Notes: generated by a model not told the origin, from the sequence alone. A DNA stretch of 64,000 bases from Pithys albifrons albifrons (GCF_047495875.1 NC_092458.1:105588227-105652226), one strand, 5' to 3'; shown: positions 12,899 through 44,600, numbered from the stretch's first letter. Program-made: numbers and translations.

Positions 12899-13600
12899 TT
12901 CCTGAAATAACTTTTATTAGTACAAGTATGTGACAATTACTATATGGGTTGTGCTGTCCTTGATAATGCTTAATCTGCATGGTTGCGCTTAACTAATAAC
13001 AAATAACTAATAACTATAAGCACTCTAGGCAAAGCAGCATAGAAACCTAAGCACTAATACAGAACTCAAGCAGCAATACAGAACTCAATCAACCTCCCTC
13101 TCCCCCAACAGATCAATTCACCAAGACTAGAAACAGAATCTAAATTCACTAGTTAACACAAAGTGATAATGCATAGGAAAACAGAGTACATGGTTGCTCA
13201 CCCCTATATTGTCCGAAGGAGGTGGGACGATACAGGGCAGCTTGCTGGCTACTCCCGTAATGATGATGGATTTCTCTCCCCAACTTTTGCTCATGTCCAG
13301 TCTCTTTATACTACTTTTTTTCTTAGGTAAATTGAGTGACTATGATCAGTAATTATTTTTGGGGTGATAGACAGATGCCTAAGGAATGGCTTCCTGTGTT
13401 CCCAGATGTGGCAAAGGAAGCTCGTGCTATTTCCACAACGCGTTAATCTTACCAATTTGGCTTGAGCACTTTCGGAAAGCCACTGGGGTTTCTTTGTCCT
13501 CTGACAATGGTTTCTGGGAGCACCTCTCCAGGGGCTGAGGTGTTTCCCTAAACACATCAAGAGCTTATAAGGGCTATAACCCTGCAAAGAGGAAAACAGA
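12899..13600 (-). mobile_element. Possible LTR-like sequence (ERV-related), uncertain
   Basis: Read on the - strand, a TATAAA (13305-13310) is followed about 390 bp later by AATAAA (12913-12918), with about 280 bp of moderately GC-rich U3-like sequence before the TATA. The stretch differs in composition from its surroundings and adjoins the 166-bp tandem array. No target-site duplication, primer-binding site or convincing TG...CA termini could be fixed. This is an inference from layout only; unique sequence is the alternative. Confidence 0.3.
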
Positions 13601-16150
13601 AGGCAGCAGGAAAAGAAAGACCAGGGCTCTCTTTAGCCACATACTCATGCAGTTGGCTTAAACTGACTCTTGACACTGCTCTCTTGAAGGTGTGGGCAAT
13701 CATACAGTGAATGGGACAGGAATCTCACTGATGCTGGTTACTTTTCAGCACATATCTCAGCAAAAATAAATTAAAATACTTCAGCTGGCATTGCTGCCAA
13801 AAAGAGGCTCATGGGATCATAGCCTGGAAGGAAGATACAGCAAATGGACTGGATAAAGGAATAGGACTAAAAGCAAAAAATAAATTGGTGTTTACATGAA
13901 GGTTGATGCAATTTCAGACTGCTGGAAGGTCAGTCATATTCCCACCTCAAAAACCCTTCCACCAAATCTAGCAATGATGTAGCTGAATATACTGACATTT
14001 CAACAACTTGATCAAGAAAGGGTTTGATTTTTCTTTTTAATTTAATTTTCTTTTCTTTTGTATCACCTCCGCGACTCATTTCACCTCGCAGCAGCCATAG
14101 GATCTCCAGATTCAACAAAAAGGAAATGGCAGGGGGAGAGAAAGTGGAACTACCTCTTTTCAGTTAGGTTTTATACCACACACTAAGGGCGCTAAGACCA
14201 GTCAATAATACATTATAGCAAAGGCTGCCTACTGAATGAAGCTGAAAGAGTACTGGGAGAATAAGAAGAGATAACAGCTCACAAAATAGAGGAGTGTGTA
14301 CTGGATAGGGGGTACAGCAAATTATTCCTATCTATACTTGTTTTCGGGGTGAAAAACAAAATAAACTTGGAAAGATTAGAGAAAGCAGTAACAAAAAAAT
14401 CTGTAAGACAAAAAGCAGCAACAAGTAAAGGGAACAAGGAAAAAAATTATCATAATACAAAAAAACCACAGAAGAGTTGCAGAAATGTTTATTGACTGCA
14501 GACAGAGAACTGCCTGAGGAACATGAAGATCTGCCAGAGTGCCTGGAAAACCCCCAGTTGTCTGACCTACTGAGGGGAAAAATATCCTCAAGCCAAAGGG
14601 AGAGCAGGAGGAAAAGCGTAGAGAGAGAAGAGAAAGAAGTTGGGCTGATTTCAATGTGTTACTTCATAGACATTTTTATTGTGCCAGACCTACTTCACCT
14701 AGACTGAGTTTAAAATTCAAAATTTTAAAAAATTTTTCTAATTTCATGAGTCTCTTTTAATATACACAGAGAAAGGTGCACAGATTTGAGCAGTGTCAAT
14801 AATATTTGTGATCTCCATGAGGGATCTCCACTGCAGTATTTTTGATAATGCCCAAGAACACCCATCTCCCCCTGGACTCCTGCTTAACATTGTATTTTTC
14901 AGTAAAAATGCCTTATAGATTTAGCACACCTGAATGTTTTCCTCAGGCAACTGGAACTAAGTACGTCCATAAAACACTGCCACAAGCTTTCTAACAGTTA
15001 GGTATTTGGAGTGAAAATCCTGATGAAGCTCAAGCCTTGATTTTATGATACAGAGTCCAGAGTAGTCATTTTCATCTCTGCATTACCCCTTCAGCTGCTT
15101 TGTCACCAGTGCTTACATGGCTGCACTCAGAAGTAATGTGAATTGATCTCAAGAAGAATTAATACTCTTTCTTTAAAACAGTGATCCCTTGTGTCATCTA
15201 ACACACACTGAGACACAGAGAAAAAACAGTGTGGGAACACAACCAAGCAGCTGGGGGAAGGTGAAGCAGTGGGAATTACTGAAACATGATCACTGCCAAA
15301 GCCTCCCTATAAAAAAAAATGTAAACTCATTAGGGAAAACGAAACATAGCAAGACAGAACAGATTTGTTTGCTACTAAAATAATTTTCCAGTGTAAGTAA
15401 GCTGTTAGCTAGAATAACATGCACTGATGAACCAAGGGCCTTGGGAAGAAATGTCTGTGTATGTCTACATATAAACTACACCGTAGGCAGCAGTTAAGAT
15501 TGCACAATCTTTATCTTGGTATTTGCTCGGCTTTTTCAGAACTTTGCGCCTCAATCTTTAGTTCCCTCTCACTATTTTTACTGCAATGACCTCTATATTT
15601 TAGAGCAATATTTGACAAGAAAAGCAGCTCAGTTACAGAGAGCCATACTGTCTCCCACACGCAATTTATTAACATGATTCATGACTTTTTTGCCCTTGGA
15701 TTTCACAGCAGCTGCTGCTGCACAATAGCAATAGGCTGTTGAGACTCAATAGACATCGGATTCTGGAGGGGAAAATACTTCGATAATTACAGATTTTATA
15801 AACCTCTACCATCATTTCTCTAGTCTCTCCTTTCTGTTTTTCAATCTTCCACCTCAGGCTGACATCCCTTTTTCAGTCGTGATACTGCTTCTGCAGTGAA
15901 GTCAAGGTGCTGCTCCTTTGGCACCCTTCATATATATCAGAAGAGTGGATGATGAGCTGACAAGGAAATGCAACCCCTCTGCCAAATTCAGTTCTCAGCC
16001 TGTGGTAGAAAAAAAAACTTTGAAAAAGATTTCAAGGAGCTCTGGTATTAAATACGCTCCATCATCCTCCAACAGAAGAAAATCTAAAGTCGACTCACTA
16101 CCTAAAAGACATGAAGAATGACTCTCTATCACATACAGGGATTTCTTTTT
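13601..16150. other. Intergenic DNA, no gene seen
   Basis: AT-rich sequence with no recognised gene or mobile element. Open frames at 14477-14707 and 15918-16121 (+) encode charged, low-complexity-looking peptides with no known family and no splice or promoter context. I treat them as chance. Confidence 0.5.
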
Positions 16151-16975
16151 TCATAGAATCATTCAATTGTTTGGGTTGGAAGGGATCTCAAAGATCATCT
16201 TACTCCAATGTCCCCCTGCCATGGGCAGGGACATGTTTCACTAGACCAGGTTGCTCAGAGCCCCATCCAGCCTGGTCTTGAACACTTCCAGGGACAGGGT
16301 ATCCATAAATTCCCTGAGAAACCTGTGTCAGTCCCCCACTACCCTCACAGGAAAGAATTTTTTCCTAATATCTAGCTTAAACCTACTCTCTTTTACTTGG
16401 AAGCCATTGCCCCTTGTCCTGTCACTACATGCCTCTGCCAATAATCTCTTTCCATTTTTTTTCTGCAGGCTCTCTTCAGATACTGGAAGGCTGCAATTAG
16501 GTCACCCTGAAACCTCTTTTGCAGGCTGGACAATCCCAATTCCCTCAGTCTTTCCTCAAAGCAGAGGTGCTCCATCCCTCTAATCACCTTGGTGGTCTCC
16601 TCTGGACTCTCTCCACCAAGTCCACGTGTTTCCCGTGCTGAGACCCCAGAGCTGGAGGCAGCACTGTAGGTGGGGGTCTCACCAGAGCAGAGCAGAGGGG
16701 CAGAATCCCCTCCTTCCCCTGCTGCCCACACTGCTTTGGATGCAGCCCAGGACACGGGTGGATTCTGGGCTCCCAGTGCACATGGCTGGGGCATGTCCAG
16801 CCTCTTCTCAGCAGGGCTGCTCTCACACGGTTCACCCCCAGTTTGGATTGCTACTGGGGTTGCCCCAACTCAAATGTAGCACCTTGGACTTGGTTTTTTT
16901 AAACTTCATGAGATTCCCATGGACCCACTTCTTGAGCTTATCCAGGTCCCTTCAGATGGCATCCCATCCTTTTCT
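16151..16975 (-). mobile_element. CR1 LINE 3' fragment
   Basis: Starts on the + strand with an inverted CR1 tail (tcatagaatcattcaattg) and the inverted block 'gccatgggcagggacatgtttcactagaccaggttgctcagagcccc', then the reverse of the ORF2 C-terminal region to about 16975. The far end (16830-16975) resembles a diverged CR1 segment, so two joined pieces are possible. The 130-residue open frames on both strands are CR1 shadows. Confidence 0.9.
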
Positions 16976-17186
16976 TTCTTTTGGATAAAATTCAAGAAAA
17001 CACCCCAAGAAAATGCAATGAAAAAAACAATCCAAACAGCAGAGATGTGTTTTGACACAGGACGTTCTGGAAGATTACTTGGCTCTCTCATAAATAATCC
17101 CACTTTGTCTTGTAGGAATGTGCTGTACATAATTTCCATCAATTGTGGAAATTCTCCAGACGATACAATCAACCAACCCAGTGCTG

Positions 17187-17441
17187 CCAACCAACAGGAC
17201 AATGGGCAGAAACTGATGCACATGGACTTCCACCTTAACATGAGAAAGAACCTTGCTGTGATCACACACTGGAACAGATTCCCCAGAGGGTGTGAGATCT
17301 CCCTCACTGGTCATATTCCAGAACTGTCTGGACACACTCCTGTGCCATGTGCTCTGGGATGCCCCTCCTTGAGTAAGAGAGGTTGGGCCAGAAGGACCAC
17401 TGTGGTCCCTTCCAATCTCACCCATTTTGGGATTCTGTGAC
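17187..17441 (+). mobile_element. CR1 LINE 3' fragment next to the C21orf91 CpG island
   Basis: Sense CR1 text 'cacactggaacagattccccagagg' and 'cactgtggtcccttccaa' runs to a gattctgtga terminus at 17431-17440. It is 5' truncated near 17187. It lies in opposite orientation to the CR1 at 16151-16975 and ends about 120 bp before the GC-rich promoter, setting the left edge of the gene's promoter sequence. Confidence 0.88.
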
Positions 17442-17899
17442 TTGTGGCTTCGTGCGGCTTCTTCCGCGAGGCGCAAGCCATTCCTGAGTGGAATCGATAT
17501 TCCACCACTGTGCACTGATTTTATTTTTTTTTTTTACACTCAGTAAAAAACCTAACCACCCGGGACCCCAAAGCGCGTTCTGCGTTATACACCACCAGCT
17601 AATTAAGCGCCAGTGGACGCCGGTCACAACACAGCTCCAAGCCCCAGTCGCGACAGAAGCCGCGCCACGACAGCGCCCTCCCCACTCCCCGGCACACACC
17701 CCGCCCGCGCGGGAGAGTCCAAGTACAGCGGGGGGAGCCGAAGTGCTGCCGGGCTCGAAGGGTCGGCAGAGCCGAGTCCCCTCATTTCTGCCGCCTCTCC
17801 GTGCTGCTCCGATCTCATCCCGACAGTCGGGACGCGTCGGGAGCGGCCGTGGTGCCGGCGGTACCCCCCGCCCGGCCCGCGGTGCCCCCCGGCCGGCCG

Positions 17900-17993
17900 G
17901 GGCCGTGGTAGCGGCCGGAAGCGGCGGGCGGTGCCCGGCGCCCAGAGCGGCGGCGGCGGCGGCGCGGGCGGACAAAGCGGAGCGCGGGCGGCG
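17900..17993 (+). other. C21orf91: C21orf91 exon 1 (5' UTR), start approximate
   Basis: A strong splice donor (gcg|gtgagcg, GT at 17994) lies in the CpG island and pairs with the cccctccccag acceptor ending at 18347, giving a 354-bp intron 1. The exon has no start codon in frame with the protein, so it is 5' UTR. Its left edge is a guess. It carries a run of five CGG triplets (17948-17962). Confidence 0.6.
17948..17962 (+). repeat. (CGG)5 run in the 5' UTR
   Basis: Five perfect CGG triplets followed by further CG-rich sequence, within the predicted non-coding exon 1. Such runs are often variable in length. Confidence 0.9.
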
Positions 17994-18323
17994 GTGAGCG
18001 GGGCCGGGGCTCGGCAGAGGGCTAGGGTCGGCAGTGGGGCTCCGGGGAGGGAATGGGGCACAGCCGGCGCTACCGCGGCCCTGGCCGTGGCGGGGCGTCC
18101 GCGGCGCGCACGGAGGGGATGGAGAGGGCAACGATGGTGGAGCTGCGTGGGAGCGAGACGGGACAGGACGGGGGATCCCCCGGGGAAGGAGAGGGGGAGG
18201 ACTCGGCCCGCGCGGTGCGGCCTGGTCTCAGTTTGTCTGAAGGGAAAACTTTGCCGGGACGCTGCTGCTCTCGTTCGGCCCGCGGGGGCTGCCCCGGGGA
18301 GGTCCCGGGATGTCCCGGGATAA

Positions 18324-37575
<19,252 letters not shown>

Positions 37576-38053
37576 AGGGATACACCTTCTCTGCCCCTGT
37601 AGAGCCAACTGTCCCTAACAGCTTTGGTAACCATTAAGTACAGCTGCACAGGTATTTAGAAGCTTTTGATAAAACTTGGGCAGCTTTCTCTTTGCATTTA
37701 TAATCCATGATAAGTCTTATTCCATTTTGTTTTTAACAAGAAGGGCGAATATTTTAAGTATTAAAATCTACTGTAATAAGGTTTATTCACACTTGAGGAT
37801 TTTTTTTCCCATAACTACGCATGAGCCTTGGAATGAATTCTGTGTTTTGTTTATAATGAAATTGTGTCTAGCAAAGAATGACCTGAAGCCTGTAAACCTG
37901 CCTCCTTCATACAGGTGAAAAAGTAAAAATTTTACTTTTGATCAGGTCTGATCATGTTACATCCAAGAGAGCTTTAAGGGGAGAACAGTATTAATGAAAC
38001 TCATGTTTTCTTATTTATTATGAGCAATATTTTATTATTGAAGTTTTATACTA

Positions 38054-38059
38054 AATAAA
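38054..38059 (+). terminator. C21orf91: Possible upstream polyadenylation signal
   Basis: AATAAA within ctaaataaatatc, about 480 bp after the stop codon. It could give a shorter 3' UTR, but no strong GT-rich element is obvious just downstream. Confidence 0.45.
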
Positions 38060-38425
38060 TATCACTATTTTAGGTACTTTTCCAGATCTCTTTATAAAAT
38101 GTCTGAATTACTCTGTGTGATGTTTATGCCTTGTGTATGGTTGTTTATCCTTTTTCAGGTCTGTATCTTTCATGATACAATTTTAAAAAGTATTGTTTCC
38201 CAAAGAGATGAATTTCATGTGTTAAAGAAAAAACTCTAATGGTGTATCACTTATTTTTATCAGCTTTATAACTGAAGAATTTGGTTCATGAGATGTTTTT
38301 AAAAAAGCACAGCACATGCTTTAAATTTGAAAAAACCCACCATACTTTGGTTTTAATGCATATAAGTTGAAATTGTTTTATATGTGTGATATTTTCAATG
38401 CTGAAAAATTACTTTGACAAAACTC

Positions 38426-38431
38426 AATAAA
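38426..38431 (+). terminator. C21orf91: Main polyadenylation signal of C21orf91
   Basis: AATAAA in actcaataaatttg, followed after about 18-25 bases by a T/G-rich element (ttgccttgttctg). That is the usual layout of a cleavage site near 38445-38450. Confidence 0.75.
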
Positions 38432-38450
38432 TTTGTAATACTAAGTTGCC

Positions 38451-39164
38451 TTGTTCTGATTCCTTTATAAAGTTGAATCAAACTGTGATAAAGTGTTTTA
38501 ATTCTGAAATGCAAGTAGTAATGATACATTATGAAAATAGAACAGCCTCTGCTTTTTTAAACTGCTATCAGTCTACCGTGACATAAAATCTCAGTCTTTG
38601 CCAAAAATTCTACAAACCTGCATTTGAGTAACTGAATGTTGCTGAGTTGCACTGGAAAAGTCAGGGAGAGGGGAGGCAGCTGGAAGATGCAGACACACAC
38701 ACAGGTGTTAAAATCTTTATGGATTTACCTCTTGAAGTGAAAACAAGGAGTAACATATAACTGAGCTGAAGGAGTGACTATGATGAAGAAAAGAGTAGGT
38801 TTGATTTTTAAAATCAAGACACTGGAGTTCAGAGTCAGTTTATGGATTGCCATACATGTAGTGATACCTGGGTAACACAGGATAAGTTGGTTTTATTTAT
38901 GTTTTTATGGCTTTTTTCTTTGTTTTTTTCCCATATTCTCCAGCTGTTCAAAGTCCCTCCAGAAATCCATGAACTTGCCCAGGTATTTTGGGATTCAGGA
39001 CTGGAAAAAGTCAGTAGCATCATTGCTTGTGTCTGCAAGTGGGCCTGTGAGCAAATGTGCACTAGCAAATCCCTAATTCCAGTTGTCACAAGGTGGGTTC
39101 ATCTCCTTCTGCAAGTCTGTCTGTAAACCTTATTGCTGCAGTGCCAAGGGAAGAGTTAGGTAAG
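38451..39164 (+). other. Intergenic DNA after C21orf91
   Basis: No gene is recognised. A short (AC) run lies at 38693-38702. Open frames at 38835-39126 occur on both strands and resemble nothing known. Confidence 0.55.
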
Positions 39165-39825
39165 AGAAGTACCACTGAGAAGGACCTGGGGATGCTGATG
39201 GACAGGAAGTTGTCTAGGAGCCAGTCAAGAAGGCCAATGGTATACTGGAGTACTTTAGGAAGAGCATGGCCAGCAGGTCAGGGAGATGATCCTGCCCCTC
39301 TACCCAGCCCTGCTGAAGCACAGCTGGAGTGGTCTGTCCAATTCTGGGCTTCTCAGGACAGGAAAGACATGAAGTTCCTGGAGAGGGTCCAGTGAAGGGC
39401 AACAAAGATGATTAATGGGACTGGAGCATCCCTCTTAATGAGGAAAGGCAGAGGGAGCTGGGCCTGTTCAGCCACTAGAAGAGACAACAGAGGAGACCTC
39501 ATCAAGGTATACAACTAGGAAGGGTGTCAGGGGATGGACCAGGCACTGCTCAGTGATGACCAGCAACGGGATAAGAGGCAATAGGCAAAACATGCCCAGA
39601 AAGTTCCACAGGAACATGGGGAAGAGCTTCTTTACTGTGCAGTGACCAAGCACTGGAACAGGTTGCCCAGAGAGGTAGTGGAGTCCACCTCCCTGGAGGC
39701 ACTCCAGAACTGTCTGGGTGCAATTCTGTGCCATGTGCTCCAGGATGACTCTGCTTGAGCAGGGAGGTTGGACCAGATGACTCACTGTGGTCCCTTCCAA
39801 CCTTACCCATTCAGGGATTCTGTTA
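39165..39825 (+). mobile_element. CR1 LINE 3' fragment
   Basis: Sense CR1 from the C-terminal ORF2 region ('accactgagaaggacctggggatgctgatggac', 'ccagtcaagaaggccaatggta') to 'ccattcagggattctgtta'. Open frames on the opposite strand are antisense shadows. Confidence 0.93.
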
Positions 39826-40255
39826 CTCCTCTGTGAAAGTGGCCATTGTGCAGTCTAAGGGAGTCTGGATCTAGATTCCCCAAGTGTCTAATCAGACTCT
39901 GATGAGGGCTGGCATGTACCTCAGCTGTCTGGCAGCTCTAAATGGGAGTTCCTGCTGCACATTTCTGTAGCCCAGAGTCTTTCAAGTGGACAGACTTGAG
40001 AAAATGGCCTACTATCACATGTATGGGATTCTTTCTTGATTTTCAGTGGGAAATCTGTGTGATATAAATATTGAGTTGAATTTGAGCTGTTTCTGTAGAT
40101 CTTATGTTACATGTGAGTGGTTTCTGTATAAGAAGTGTTAGTTCTCAGGTTTTTCAGATCTGAGTTGCATGTATTTTGAGTAAGTGGTGAACAGGCAGAG
40201 AGGGGAAGACTTGCAGGTGCAAAAGTGGTATTTGATGCCATGAACATCCATCAAA
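39826..40255. other. Spacer between CR1 fragments, nothing recognised
   Basis: About 430 bp of unremarkable sequence without gene or repeat signals. Confidence 0.5.
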
Positions 40256-40722
40256 TCGACCTGTTGGAGTGAGTCCAAAGGAGGCCACTAAGTTGATAAG
40301 AGGGATGGAGCATCTCCTATGAGGCAAGACTGAAAGAAGTGGGACTGTTCACCCTGGAGAAGAGGCTTTGGGGTGACCTAATTGCAGCCTTCCAGTATCT
40401 GAAGGGAGCCTACAGAAAGGATGGAGAGAGACTGTTTTCAGGGACCTGGAGTGACAGGACAAGGGGGAATGGCTTCAAACTGAGAATAGGTTTAGATTAG
40501 ATCTACAGAAGAAATTATTCCCTGTGAGGGTAATAAAGCACTGGAACAGGTTTCCCAGGGAACTTGTGGATGCCCCATCCCTGGAAGTGTTCAAAGCCAG
40601 GTTGGATGGAGCTTTGAGCAACCTGATCTAGTGACAGGTGTCCCTGCCCATGGCAAAGGTTGGAACTGAATGATCTTTAAAGTCCCAACCCAAACCATTC
40701 AATGGTTCTATCATTCTAAGAT
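40256..40722 (+). mobile_element. CR1 LINE 3' fragment
   Basis: Sense CR1 text includes 'gacctgttggagtgagtccaaaggaggccac', 'ggagaagaggctttggggtgaccta', 'tttcccagggaac' and the end 'ccattcaatggttctatcattcta'. Confidence 0.93.
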
Positions 40723-41485
40723 TCAAATAAAATCCAGCTTGAGTTTTAACAGCTTAAATCTTCCCATCTAACATTTGCATTATAAGCTACTGCTTATTTA
40801 AAATGCTGACAAGAACTGGCCAGAAAGCGGCAAACACTTAACAGAAAGATCTTACTTAATCCTCTCTGAGAGAAGCTGGTGGAATTGCTACAGTTTTGGG
40901 GTTGTTTGTTTTGGGATTTTTTGCAATTGCTAGTGGTAAAGGGTAAAAACTGAATTCTTTCAACAAAGGAATCTATTACAAATAAAAACATTCCCTGGAA
41001 CTGAATCCTGAAACCTTCTGCTACTTTATTTTTATTGCAGTGCCTGGAGACCCCAACAGTGAGAACACAGCTGCATCTAAGACTGTGTAAGGCAGTAATT
41101 GCATTCACAGAGGCATCTTGGTCAAAATGAGATCTGTGTGATAAAGCATACCACAGTTAAATTCATTTAAGAGCTTAATCTATTATTTTCATGCAGAACC
41201 TTCCTTTTTAGGAGCAACTTGATAACTGCATCAGGAAAACATTGTTCTCCCTCTTTCCTGATTTGGGTTCTCCTGTTGGGCAGACGTATTCTGTTAGCAG
41301 CCCCATGGATAATGCCTGTGCTGGTTTCCATGCCAACAAGGGATGTCCAGAAGGTGGGAAGAGGGCTTGAGGCTTGTTACTGCTTTTTAATTAATCAAAC
41401 CCTTGGAAGAGATTGATTTTATTGTTTGGCTGGTTGATTTTTTTTTTAATTAAAACTATTTCTGCCACATAAGACAGCGAGTTTA
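40723..41485. other. Intergenic DNA, nothing recognised
   Basis: About 760 bp without a recognised feature. Short T-rich runs are present. Confidence 0.5.
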
Positions 41486-41656
41486 GACTGTGAGGGTGGT
41501 GAAGCACTGGAACAGGTTGCTCAGAGAAGCTGTAGATGTCCCACCCCTGGAAGTGTTCAAGGCCAAGTTGGATGGGGCTCTGAGTGTCCCTGTCAATGGC
41601 AGAAAGGTTGGCACTAGATGGTTTTTGAGGTTCCTTCCAACCCACATTTTTCCATC
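41486..41656 (+). mobile_element. CR1 3' end remnant
   Basis: Short sense remnant: 'tgagggtggtgaagcactggaacaggttgctcagaga', 'ggatggggctctgag' and 'gaggttccttccaacccaca'. The terminal tail is degraded. Confidence 0.9.
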
Positions 41657-44600
41657 ATGCTCTGATAACTCTGTCTATGTAATGCAACTGTTTCCGTCAA
41701 AATGGGAAATGCTAATTACATGTGGCAAACATAATAGATTGCACAGGCAGTTAAATTTGTTTTGCAGTTATGAGATTTAGATTGACTTATACATATTCAC
41801 ATACTGGATTTAATTTTGAGGGAAATGTAATAAAGCAATCTGTTACTCTTTTTTTTTTTCAGATTAGCAAATTGCTTATTTTATTAATTTTTTCCCCAGG
41901 ACTTTTGATTCTAAGAATGAATAAAATGTTGTTTCTGGGTTTTAATGGATATGAGATTGGTGATTAAGGATAACATTAAGGAAGCTGTGTCTGTAGAAAT
42001 AGCACTGAGGCTTTTAAAGTTTGTTGGATTTTACGTTAAGAAAATTTCCACACAATAGCTTTGGTTTTAAAACATCTCAAAATTATGATGCTTCTGGCTA
42101 AATAAAGTCAGGATTTAAATCTGCAAGGAAGTCTGTTTTTTAAAAAGTCTTTTTTTTATTGTTTTGTGTGAAGGAGCCCTCTGTTCACTTTTGTTTCACA
42201 GTGATTAAATGTGTTAGCATCTCTTGGCTTCAAGTTTTGAAAAAATGATTTCATAAGGATGGTATGTTAAGACAATGTGTTGGAATGAGGAGAAGTAGGA
42301 ATGCCGGTGGCCATAGCTCTCGAAGTATATTGAATTCTTCAGTAGAGTGGGAAAAACAAAGATGTTACTAAATTACTATTGTTTGGTAGTGTAATAATAA
42401 CACAAGTCAGTGCTGGATGCTGTGGTGAAAAGAAAAACAAAACTTTATTGAGTTTTTTGTCTCCATTTAGTTTGTATCCCATACAGTTCCCTTTGCCATA
42501 AAACCCTTAAACGTGCAGGAATATCTTGCAATCACTTGTTTATCTGCCATCTGCTTGAATGTTCATTTAAAGGACTGTTTTCCTCTATTACTGAGAACAA
42601 ACTAATTTGCTCATTGAAGGTGTAGTTATGTAGTTAATTCTTTTCCATTGGCCCTTCCTTAGGTAGCCAAGTCAGACACTTCCCAGTCCTTGCCTGCATG
42701 AGCAGCCTCCTCTGCTCACTGTCATCTCCATCCCTGAGTTACCAGGAATAGCCTGAGAAATGCCAATCGCTCTTCTGTTGACATGAACAACAGAAGAATC
42801 ATAGCTCATTTCTCAGTACTTGTAGTAGCTCAAAATTTACTCTCTTCTCCTCCATCATGCACCTTAACACTCTGGTAACCCACAGTACCTTCCCCACCTC
42901 ACCTCACCTTCCTCAGGTTTTGGGCACAGGTATTTATCCCTCACTTGGGTGACAGAAAAGGTGCTGAAGTGTGAGTCAGCACCATGAGAAAGAAGGCAGG
43001 TAAAATTGCAGGCTGAAGTAGGATTGTTGACAGAGCTCAAGGATTCAAGAGTATAGCATGGACATGAAAAGGTAGGAAATTGGGAAGCAATTGGGTGTCA
43101 AGCCCGTAGCTGGCAGAAAAAGGCCTACCTGCATGCTAGAAAATTGTTCCAAATATGTTATTTTGAGGAATATATTACTTTGCTAAGAAATGTGCATGAT
43201 TCTTAATAATCACCTTAACAAGGAAGGCTTACACAGTTCAGTGGGCCTCTGTCCTGTTCTCTCCGTCTACCTCAGTAACTCAGGAATCTGCTAATTTTGC
43301 CCAAACTTAATAGAAATTTGACTAAAAGCTAAAATAAAATCTCAAAATCTTTAGAAGATGATGTGGCTCAAGGAGATTTTATAAACCCCTCTACAGGTGT
43401 TCCACTTCAGAGGAAAGAAAGTCTGCAGGACAGGCTCACACCAAAACATAGGCAGAGTGAGAGCAGTCAGGGGATTGTGTTTCGGAATGCCCCAAACATA
43501 AGGAAAGCTTTGCTGGGTGTTTAGGAAGAAGGAGAAGTCACAAGTCTAAAAAAAGGCTTCACTCCCCCACCACTGCAATTTTCTTAATGCTTTGAGATGC
43601 CCCAATGCTGGTAACACATCCCCGTGGTGTCCCCACAAGCCGAGATCACCACGCTGGTTTCTGATTGATTCCTTGCTGTGGGTTGAGGTGGCAGCAGAGC
43701 AGCACCTGCTGGGTTACTGGGACAACTCCACGATGTCATCCTTTCAGAAAGCATCGGGTCTATAGATCATAACAGGTGTCACTATTAAACTTGGACAGGG
43801 CACTTGACCAACTGCATGGAATGACAGAGAAACATCAATTCACCAGCATGTACATTTAGCTGCAAGCTTTTCTTCTTAAAATTATTGATGTTGCACACAA
43901 GAAACAAGGTTAACAAGAAGAGTGGTTAATAAATCTGATGCAAACCCACTAGTAATATTTGGAATCCTTTTGTATAATCATAACTTTCAGTAGGTCTAAA
44001 ATCTGACATGACCAAATGATGCCTTTTCCAGTTCTTTAAAGTGTTGTCTGTGTATTAGGCTAGCATTAAAAGAAACCCCAAACCTCATTGCGGCATCTAG
44101 TTTTACTCACTACAACAAAGGAAGTAAAGCAACTAGCCTGTTTTCTGGGGCACTATATTGACTCTTTATCAAGATGCCTCGGAGCAAAATCCTCAGCAGT
44201 AATAAAAGGACTTCCAAGACCGGTCCTGGAGCAACTCATATTTGCACCTTCATCGAAACAGCTTCAGGATCTTCATCTTAATTTACATTTCAAAGGTAGA
44301 TTACAGTGCTCACAGACTAAGCAGAAATAGGTTATTGAACAGAGGTAGCCCTTGCAGCCTAAGTCATGTGGTGTCTCTCTGTGGTTAACTTCTATTAGGG
44401 ATACACAATACCTCTGTATATAGCATATACATAACAGTGCATGTGACAAAGCATGGATTATTACATCCCATAAGTAAAGAAACATGGCTAAAGTCTAGAT
44501 TTCGTAAGCAAGGGTAGCCTAACTTCTTTTTTCATTTAATATCACCAGTTCAGTACAGGGGCCTGAGCAGAATAGTTCCAGTAAATCCTCTTTAAAATAT

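Larger units (their letters stand above)
37576..38450 (+). other. C21orf91: C21orf91 3' UTR
   Basis: About 870 bp of AT-rich sequence after the stop, continuous with exon 5. It contains ATTTA-type motifs (for example near 38010) and two AATAAA signals. Its long unbroken AT-rich character and lack of repeats fit a 3' UTR. The exact cleavage site is inferred. Confidence 0.8.

Noticed and set aside
14477..14707. 76-codon acidic/basic frame
   Set aside because: No family similarity, no splice or promoter context, and biased purine-rich DNA makes such frames likely by chance.
15918..16121. 67-codon Ser/Lys-rich frame
   Set aside because: Looks protein-like but is short, isolated and unrecognised; no flanking splice sites were judged convincing.
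16393..16988. Several 110-133 codon frames on both strands
   Set aside because: They lie inside a CR1 fragment and are its decayed ORF2 or antisense.
17613..18323. 236-codon + strand open frame over exon 1 and intron 1
   Set aside because: It runs through the predicted donor at 17994 and the intron, is Gly/Arg-rich and not in the frame of the EURL protein. It is a GC artefact.
44088..44330. Retroviral pol connection-domain remnant
   Set aside because: A faint resemblance of the first 25 residues to a 'KEV..FLG.Y' pattern is too weak, and no other retroviral sequence flanks it.
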